DNA of 64,000 nt from Cephalotus follicularis (taxonomy: Eukaryota > Streptophyta > Magnoliopsida > Oxalidales > Cephalotaceae), in NCBI GenBank assembly GCA_001972305.1, contig BDDD01005733.1:1-64000 (forward strand), read 5' to 3'. Below are positions 57,231-64,000 of the stretch, in pieces. The position numbers and the translations under genes were made by a program. Numbering within the stretch: the stretch's first letter is position 1; each line of letters begins with the position of its first letter. The notes below the pieces were generated by a model. The model was not told the DNA's origin. It searched no databases and saw only the letters and a list, made by a program, of their open reading frames with translations.

Positions 57231-59369
57231 ATATAGCCGACTTAATCTAAACCCTAAATTAAAACGTGCGGCTCTCTTGTTTTATTTCCGCATTTGACAC
57301 CGAGAAAGCTGGCGCATGATGCACGCGTGAAATGCATTGGCTGGACGTTTGATGCTTTGATGCATGGCAGGCGCATGAATTGATGCTGGGCTTCGTGGCG
57401 CTGCTTAATTGGTTAGCATGATGGAAAGTTGATGTTGCATACATGGAGGAGATGCTGGGCTTGATGCGCATGGAGGCAAGGATGAATTGAGGCTTTATCA
57501 CGTACAAATTGAGAATATGGAGACAGAAACATCGTGATGATGTCAGCATGGATTCCATTTTCATGAATATTTGTTTTCTTGTGATATCTCTTCGTCGGAA
57601 CTTCAAAATAAACCAGCCCAAGAACTAAAAGTGATCCAAATAATTCTACGAACAAAATGAGCTCAATATTCAATATTTTCTGAGCCTTAAATTTTGACTT
57701 CTCTCACTTAAGTGAGTGCACTCTGTAACCGATCGTTGACTTCAAACCACTTTAACTCGAAAAGTAGCGATTTAGCTTCATTTTCTCTTATTCCATAATA
57801 ATCAACATAATACATGAAAATCAAATAAACACCACCACAGTAGTATATTCCAAGCATCAAAATATCGTAAATAAACCATTAAAATAACACATTTATATGC
57901 TTATCAAATACCCTTATACTTGCACTTTGCTTGTCCTCAAGTAAACAAAATGGAAAGCTAAGAACACGAAAATAAACACAAAAACATAAACAACAAACAC
58001 AAACAAAAACCTAAATCACTTTCGTAGGAATCACGATTGCATTTAGCACATGCAACAAGCCTTTAAACCCCTAGGTGCCCTAGTGGACGAGTTTTGTCTC
58101 ATGAGTGTTTTCCAAGCGAATAAACACACAAAATCCAGTTCATCAAAACTTTGACAATAGGCTAAATGTATCTCTACTTAAAAATTCATAGAACACCCGT
58201 ATACTTGAATTTTATTATCTCGTTCCAAGTTCTAGAATCAAAACACATCTCAATTAAGGAGCTTTCATATATATTTATATTATTCCACAATATATAAACC
58301 AGTCAAAATATGCATTCTTAGCAACGTAAAATCCTAGTTCAGAGTCGGACAAAGAACTTTAGCACTTACACACATTTTCTTTCTTTTGCTTTTCTTTTCT
58401 TTTCTTTTTTTCATTTTATTCATTAGTCTACTCTTTTCCATCTTAAATGTCATGGATGGAGCAAACACCAGACACTCAAACTACTAAGTAGCTTCTGATT
58501 TTTTTTTCTTTACCAACTTAAATTCATGCAATGTCTTGATCTCTTAAGCTTTCTATAATACTCATGTAGCAAGCATTTGACCAGTTACTCTCAAACCAGT
58601 TGGATTTAAGGAACTAGGGTAAAACACCCCTAAGGTTTAATTACTCGAACCAAATAGGCTACAGACCAAAATTGAATTCAAAAAGGTAAAATATGTTTTA
58701 TTCTTCTTTTTTTTAGACATATATATATGCAAGAACATCCATTCATCTTCCTTCTCCTCACTAAAATTTATGAAACCTTGAAAACATATAAGATGGTCTT
58801 TTTTTATCTTTATCTTTATTCATTTATTTTCGCACAAAACTCCTACTTTGAGATGCATTCTTTTTCTTTTCCTTGAAAACAAAATTTTTATTATTTCTCC
58901 TATGGGGTTTTCTATTATTTCTAAATACATCAACATTTATTCCTACTTTCACAATTAAGATGAACTTTGGTACTAAACCCCCTCATACTTAAACGTTGCA
59001 TTGTCCTCAATGCAATGAAATACAACCAGAAAAATAATAAAATATGACCAAAAATAGACGAAACAATGCAAATAAATAAAAGAACAATATGGTAGGATTT
59101 ATCGGAAATGATCGTGGAGCTCAAAAAATTTATCAGTGCAACTGAAATTAAGAACTGTAGAAACATCGAACTGCACGTAATTTACCTACAAAAACAATCA
59201 CAAACAAAAACATAAAGTGTAAAAGAAACGGGATACATAAAAAAAACAAAAATAGTGGGTTGCCTCCCACTAAGCGCTTTGCTTTAACGTCTTTAGCTAG
59301 ACGCAGCTGGTGTGGATATCAAAGAGGAGTGTAGACAGGATCAATCAAGTCAATAGACTCAATGATCTG
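57231..59369. other. Non-coding 3' region of the Athila/Tat-type remnant
   Basis: AT-rich with no credible gene. TATACTTGCACTTTGCTTGT (57915) and CATACTTAAACGTTGCATTG (58985) are related imperfect blocks ending in GTCCTCAA. 59250-59295 has GGGTTGCCTCCCACTAAGCG, a phrase I associate with plant Tat/Athila-type gypsy elements (from memory). 57240-57660 may hold LTR remnants, but no termini are seen. Confidence 0.5.
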
Positions 59370-60113
59370 TCAATCAGTAATTCCATCCACATATGGTTTC
59401 AAATGTGGCCCATTGACTTTAAACGTGTCTTCAAAACCTGTCCAAGCAAACAAAAAAATACCAGGTGAAAGCATAGTGTGAACAATATAAACAACATCCC
59501 ACAAAGATTTCCACCAATAAAAACCATTAAGAGAACCATAACATTTAAGTGCATTAACACAATGGGAGAAAACAATTTGTATAATATAAGAACCATCCCA
59601 ACAAGAATTCCACCAGTAAAAACTATCAAGAATGCAATCTACCAAATTACTACTCTCCCAATCCCAAAGAACATTCACAATTTCAAATGAGGTGGAACAA
59701 TAACCCATGAATGAAGTTTTTAAATTACAAGGAAATTCTTTTTATTCCAATTTCGAAGACTTTTCTATGAATGGTTTATGCCAAGATGTAGGTGATGGAC
59801 CCATTGATTCTAACACCTCAAAGAAATCTCCTTTTTCAATCTCCTCAAATTCCCTCATACACTCACTGATGATTTCATCAAATTCGCATTCCCTATCCGA
59901 GACGGATTCAATAACCACATTATCTAGCCACTTCAAAAATTCCTGTTGAATTGCTTCCTCATCCTCTATTTCCTTCAAGCATTCACTGAAGTTGCTATCA
60001 AACTCTATGTCAAAGGACGTTTGGTCACATGGCAATTTTGTGAGTGTAATGGGATAGATGATCCCATTCACTATCCGATGTTGGCTCATTGAGATTATTT
60101 TCTAGCCATGCTA
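59370..60113 (-). pseudogene. Athila/Tat-type polyprotein tail
   Basis: Two reading pieces, 59742-60089 (acidic; KLPCDQTSFDIEF, FLKWLDNVV) and 59370-59708, whose end FKVNGPHLKPYVDGITD resembles the gypsy integrase C-terminal block. The second contains a 99-bp in-frame tandem repeat (59483 and 59582; FYWWNS.WD..YII and FYWWKSLWD..YIV). RT, RNase H and integrase core are absent between here and the protease. Confidence 0.6.
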
Positions 60114-60135
60114 ACTCTGCTTCATTTTCCAACCA

Positions 60136-60753
60136 CTATAACGTGTCCTTTTGGGAAGAGAAGCTCAAATTTTGCTGCAAAGAGTTATGCATAAGTGTCT
60201 CGAGCGTACACTTGGATACTACCTCATCAATCATATATATAGCAAAACAAGCCTCCTTACCTTGAGGTCCTAGAGATGCATTGAAGATGTTTAGTCTCAA
60301 CTTCTTATTAACAAAGGATACGTCCATGGCTATGGATCGACAATTTATGAAAGCATTTGATGTGGCCAAGAAGGGACGACCTAAGATAATCAATTGTGGC
60401 TTCCAATTCAAAAAGATTTCCATATCGAGCACAAGGAAATCCACAGGAAAATAAAGCTCACCTACTTTCACTAAAACGTCCTCAATGAATCCCTTCAAAA
60501 TTTTCAAAGATCTATCAACAAGTTGAAGAGTTACCTCAGTGGGTTTCAATTTTCCAAATCTGAAATGGTCATAAACTGAGCTAGGGAGGATGTTAATGCT
60601 GGCCCCTAAATCCAAAAGTGCTCTCTCAATAAGTAAATTTCCAATATTGCAAGATATCCGAGGAGCTCCAGGGTCTTTGAGTTTAGGTGGCAAATTGTTA
60701 GAAAGATCTGTGCTCACCTGCTCTGTTAAATGGACTATTTTCAGAATGTGCAT
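60136..60753 (-). pseudogene. Athila/Tat-type aspartic protease
   Basis: About 205 residues with the retropepsin-like core: ALLDLGASINILPSSVY (Asp-Leu-Gly-Ala active site, about 60600-60640), VTLQLVDRSLKILKGFIEDV, FPVDFLVLDME, and IILGRPFLATSNAFI. It continues from gag without RT downstream. A stop at 60136 ends it. The family is typical of plant gypsy elements outside the chromoviruses. Confidence 0.88.
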
Positions 60754-60843
60754 TTTTAGCTTACGCTTCGTGGTGCATGAGTCTTTCAGAAATTTGGCAT
60801 AAGCTGGAACTTGTTGTATAGCATCTAGGAGAGGAAGGTTGAT

Positions 60844-61994
60844 CTAGACCTGCTTAAACAGTTCCATCATCTCTTCCATCCTTCCAACCTTTTTACCAAA
60901 CGGAGGAACTAAAGACGAAGATCGTAAACACTCAGGAAAAGGTGTTTTAGGTGAAGCAGGAATAATGTATTTTTCCTTCCCCGTGTGTTCACTCTCTTTA
61001 GATGAGGAGGCTTTAGTGACTTCCATTTTAGAATTTCTAACACTCTCTTTCTCACCACTCTCGAAGGATACTCTCTCTTTGGGACCCTTTTCATGGATCG
61101 AATCAGGATTTGGAATAATTACTTGCGGTTCTTTGACTACCCGACAACTTCTCAAAGTTGTAATGGCTTGGACTTGCTATAAATGGGGACGGTGTCCAGA
61201 TTGATTGTTTGGATTTCCTACCACTTGACTGGGTAGGAGGCCTTCTTCTCACTTTCTGATGACATCAGCTAGCTGTCCTATTTGAGTTTCCAATTTAGAG
61301 ATGGATTGGGTATGGGAATAAAGGATCTGATCATATTTCTGGTTATTCTTGTAAATCCCATCCAGTGTAAATAGTACCTTATCCAATTTATCTTTAGTTG
61401 CCGTGGGCGCTTGAGGTGGAAAATTTGATTGTTGCACATCCTTATAGGCATTCTGACAAGGAAAGGAATTATCTTTCCTATACGGGGGATTTTGTCTAGT
61501 ATTGGGCTTTTTCCATGAAAAATTGGATTGCTTCCTCCATCCCGGGTTATACGTGTTGGAAAATGGATCATTCCCCGGCCTAGAGAATCCTTGTATTGCT
61601 TGTGCTTATTCTTGAATAAATTTTGGATATTGCACAGCAAGCGGGCAATCACTCATATATAATTTTTTGGGCTAGCACATAAGGCACATGCCTCTTGTGC
61701 AATGGAAGTCTGAGTAGATTGTATAGGAAGAGTTCCTATGGTTAGCAATTTATCTAATTTATGGGATAGGATGTCCACCTTAGCCTTGATGGTCTCAAAT
61801 TGGCTAACCTCAAAAATTCCTCCTTTCTTTTGAGTACCCGTTGTGGAGGACTCTACTCTGATTGATAAATGGTGCAAAGAGTTCTCGCTAAGGGCCTCAA
61901 ATAATTGCCAAGCTTTGTCCTCAGTTTTATGCATGAATGTGTCTCCACAAGAAGCATCCACCATCTGCCTATTTTGTGTGGTCAGTCCATCGTA
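60844..61994 (-). pseudogene. Athila/Tat-type gag, 5' end lost
   Basis: Begins at the N (61995) within YDGLTTQNRQMVDAS and continues KTEDKAWQLFEALSEN, ILSHKLDKLL and CALCASP, a zinc-knuckle remnant. After a stop and shift near 61650 come PGWRKQSNFSWKK, KLETQIGQLAD, then SSLVPPFGKKVGRMEEMMELFKQV. The chain to INLPLLDAIQQVP and the protease follows across a stop at 60846. Four or more breaks. The N-terminal gag lies beyond the join. Confidence 0.85.
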
Positions 61995-61995
61995 N
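61995..61995. other. Ambiguous base at repeat junction
   Basis: Single N between Athila/Tat-type gag (minus) and the middle of a gypsy LTR (plus); neither element has a natural end here. Confidence 0.9.
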
Positions 61996-62190
61996 AATTG
62001 TGGTTTTACCCGCACGTAGTATGGGATGCGTGCGGATGGCTTATTTTTTTTTATATTCTGGCTTATCGAATGCTTCCGCAAATTTTAATTATGACTATTA
62101 ATTGAAATGCTGGAATATTATTTATGCTTATTTCTGATATCACCACATATGCTGGTCCATTATACGTGAATGGAAATACGGGGTGTGACA
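61996..62190 (+). repeat. Gypsy-6 5' LTR, last 195 bp
   Basis: Ends TACGGGGTGTGACA and is followed by the PBS. It contains hairpin 2 but begins after the hairpin 1 position. Confidence 0.88.
62010..62035 (+). other. LTR hairpin 2, CCGCACG stem
   Basis: Perfect 7-bp stem CCGCACG/CGTGCGG around TAGTATGGGATG. Confidence 0.75.
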
Positions 62191-62194
62191 AGCA

Positions 62195-62206
62195 TGGTAT
62201 CAGAGC
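62195..62206 (+). other. Gypsy-6 primer-binding site
   Basis: Exact TGGTATCAGAGC, 4 bases after the LTR. Confidence 0.92.
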
Positions 62207-62296
62207 ATATTCCATATATACTAAGCTGGGATAAGTTTCTAGGAAATTAAGTGAATTGTTTCCTAATGATTTTTGTCATTCCATATAGGAAACAGA

Positions 62297-64000
62297 ATGG
62301 ATATAAGAAGAGGCAGACGTGGAAGGCGTAGAGCTGACGAGGGGAATAACGCCCCGCCTGTTCACTAAAATGCCCCGGAGGTGAATGTTCCTCCAGTACA
62401 CGATGAGAGGAGTAACTTCAAACGCATGGCTGATCTTTTCCAATAGCAGATCCAAGCCAATGCCGCAAACATGGAACAGATGAAACAGATGTATGAGGCT
62501 ACTCAAGCCCGACAGTGTGTTCCAGAAGTAAATCATGTTGGCAATTTTGGCAGAGACCTGGAGCGGTTCATGAGACAGAATCCTCCGACCTTTAATGGCG
62601 AACTGAATGCTACCATAGCTGAACGGTGGATCAGAGACCTGGAAAAGATATTTGCTGTCCTAGAATGCACTGATGACCAAAAGCTTAATTTTGCTGTGTA
62701 CCGCTTGTGGGGCGAGGCAACTTATTGGTGGGAGAGAACTGAAGCGAAATGGGAAAACTGTGGGCTTGACAGGACTTGGGACAGATTCCAGTCCGAGTTT
62801 CTTGGTACTTACGTACCGCAGATTGAACGAGATCGTCGGGAGACAGAGCTGATGGAGTTACGTCAAGGACAGATGACGGTAGCTCAATACCAGACTAGAT
62901 TCGTGGAGCTGGCGAGACACACGCCTTATCTTGTTGAGGGTGAGTCATGAATGATCCGAAGGTTCTTGAAAGGCCTTCGACCAGATATCAGGTCCAAATT
63001 GTTATTGTTACAGCTGACCACTTTTGTTGATGTTGCTGAAAGAGTAATGATTTTGGAAGCTGACGCGGATGAAAGGAGAGCAGAATGGTCTCGAGTTGTT
63101 CCTTCGAGGGCTACACAGTCAAGGGGGCAGGGAAGCAATAATCCTGCTAAGTTAACCATATTTGACAACAAAGGGCAAGGGAGTTCTCAACGCACGCGAT
63201 CAAGGATACCTAACCACAACCGTCAATAGAATGCAAGCGGATGTACCTTCTGTGGTCGTCCGAATCATGATGAGTCTGAATGCTGGAAGAAGACGGGAAA
63301 GTGCTTGAGGTGTGGTTCACAAGGTCACGTAGTGATGAATTGCCCAATGACTAGGGAGCAAGTATGCGGCCAACAAGGGAGTGCTGGCGCTGGTGGCAGT
63401 GTTGCGGCGGCTCAACCGCGAAGAGATACCGGAAAGGGGATCATGAAAGGTAGAGTCTATACCTTATCTAAAGATGATGTACCAGAATCTACTACTATTG
63501 TGGGAGGTACTATCTATATATCTGGCATACTAGCTCATGTATTGATTGACCCTGGAGCGACGCATTCATTCATTGCATCTGAATTTGCTCGCAATTTGCA
63601 TGGCATTACTACTAGACTATCATATCTTTTGGAAGTAAGTACTCCTGCGGGTACTTGTCTTTTATCCGATACTATTATGAAAGACTGTGAAATCGTGATA
63701 GCTGAGATTGAACTATCTGCTGACTTGATAGTCTTACCTATCCGAGATTTTGATGTAATCTTGGGAATGGATTGGCTGTATACTCATCATGCCTGTGTTG
63801 ACTGCTACAATAAGATGATGACCTTTTATCTGCAAGATGGAACGGAGTGCAAGTTTATCAGAGAGAAGAATGTTACTACTCCGTTCATTTCATATATACG
63901 AGCACAAAAATATCTCAAGCAAGGATGCGAAGGTTACTTGGCGTATGTGATTGATCATATGAAAGGTACGCCTAATATTGAACAAGTGCCTGTTGTATGT
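62297..64000 (+). pseudogene. Gypsy-6 gag and protease, runs off the window
   Basis: Start at ATG 62297 (MDIRRGRRGRRRADEG). The complete gag core is present (RFMRQNPPTFNGELNATIAE, LWGEATYWWERTEAKWE, RRETELMELRQGQMTVAQYQ, RRFLKGLRPDIRSKL), unlike in gypsy-3 and -4. Two CCHC knuckles are CTFCGRPNHDESEC and CLRCGSQGHVVMNC (63240-63345). The protease at about 63540 has DPGATHSF and, near 63750, DFDVILGMDWLYTH. The last residues (EQVPVVC) lead toward RT outside the window. Stops at about 62366, 62443, 62948 and 63227 include CAG-to-TAG changes. It is the closest full-length relative of gypsy-1 here. Confidence 0.9.

Noticed and set aside
57692..57715. Palindrome CACTTAAGTG as a regulatory site
   Set aside because: A single short palindrome with no repeats and no adjacent gene.

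Overview
The window is plant nuclear DNA made almost entirely of nested, decayed retrotransposons. The evidence is LTR elements of the Ty1/copia (Sirevirus) and Ty3/gypsy (chromovirus) types whose primer-binding sites match plant initiator tRNA-Met, an Athila/Tat-type gypsy gag-protease, and a plant LINE with a zf-RVT domain. I see no intact host gene, tRNA, rRNA, CRISPR array or bacterial-type operon. Every coding region carries stops, frameshifts or deletions. A species cannot be named from this.

Layout. 1-488 is the end of a gypsy LTR; 489-2616 is a degraded copia pol fragment on the minus strand. An LTR starts at about 2617 and is split by a complete minus-strand Sirevirus (2894-16023, target duplication ACAGG) with gag, protease, integrase, RT-RNase H, an extra envelope-position ORF and about 1.3-kb LTRs. 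A 3.4-kb foldback insertion (9196-12614, target duplication AACAT) interrupts its integrase region. 16029-20022 holds two diverged gypsy LTR copies that lead into plus-strand gypsy-1 (gag from 20130). Its pol is cut by a solo LTR (22183-26928, itself containing a second solo LTR at 24732-26339) and by a 16.8-kb compound insertion (27162-43949). Pol resumes after each insertion and ends at about 45187.

The compound insertion is a minus-strand gypsy (gypsy-4) with further LTRs and two more gypsies inside it: gypsy-2 (minus, 29225-32841) and gypsy-3 (plus, 32958-35618). Gypsy-3 and gypsy-4 share the same internal deletions and look like copies of one non-autonomous family. 45188-51637 is a second Sirevirus-type LTR enclosing a minus solo gypsy LTR (45701-51060), which encloses a plus solo LTR (46783-49502). 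51655-55155 is a minus gypsy gag with its 5' LTR, inserted in a 5'-truncated LINE (55156-57039). 57219-61994 is a minus Athila/Tat-type deletion derivative, and 61996-64000 is another plus gypsy LTR, gag and protease running off the window. Single N bases at 29224 and 61995 mark abrupt repeat-to-repeat joins.

The most interesting signals are non-coding. A hairpin near the LTR 3' end has a constant 12-nt loop and a stem whose sequence changes in compensating pairs in nine LTR copies. A second short hairpin lies about 180-290 bp upstream of it. Arrays of TCGA-centred palindromes occur in the LTRs of unrelated families and ahead of the Sirevirus extra ORF. Splice-like signals bracket the middle of several gypsy LTRs. 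The foldback insertion has retroviral-type ends (TG...CA, 5-bp duplication) but 527-bp inverted termini.
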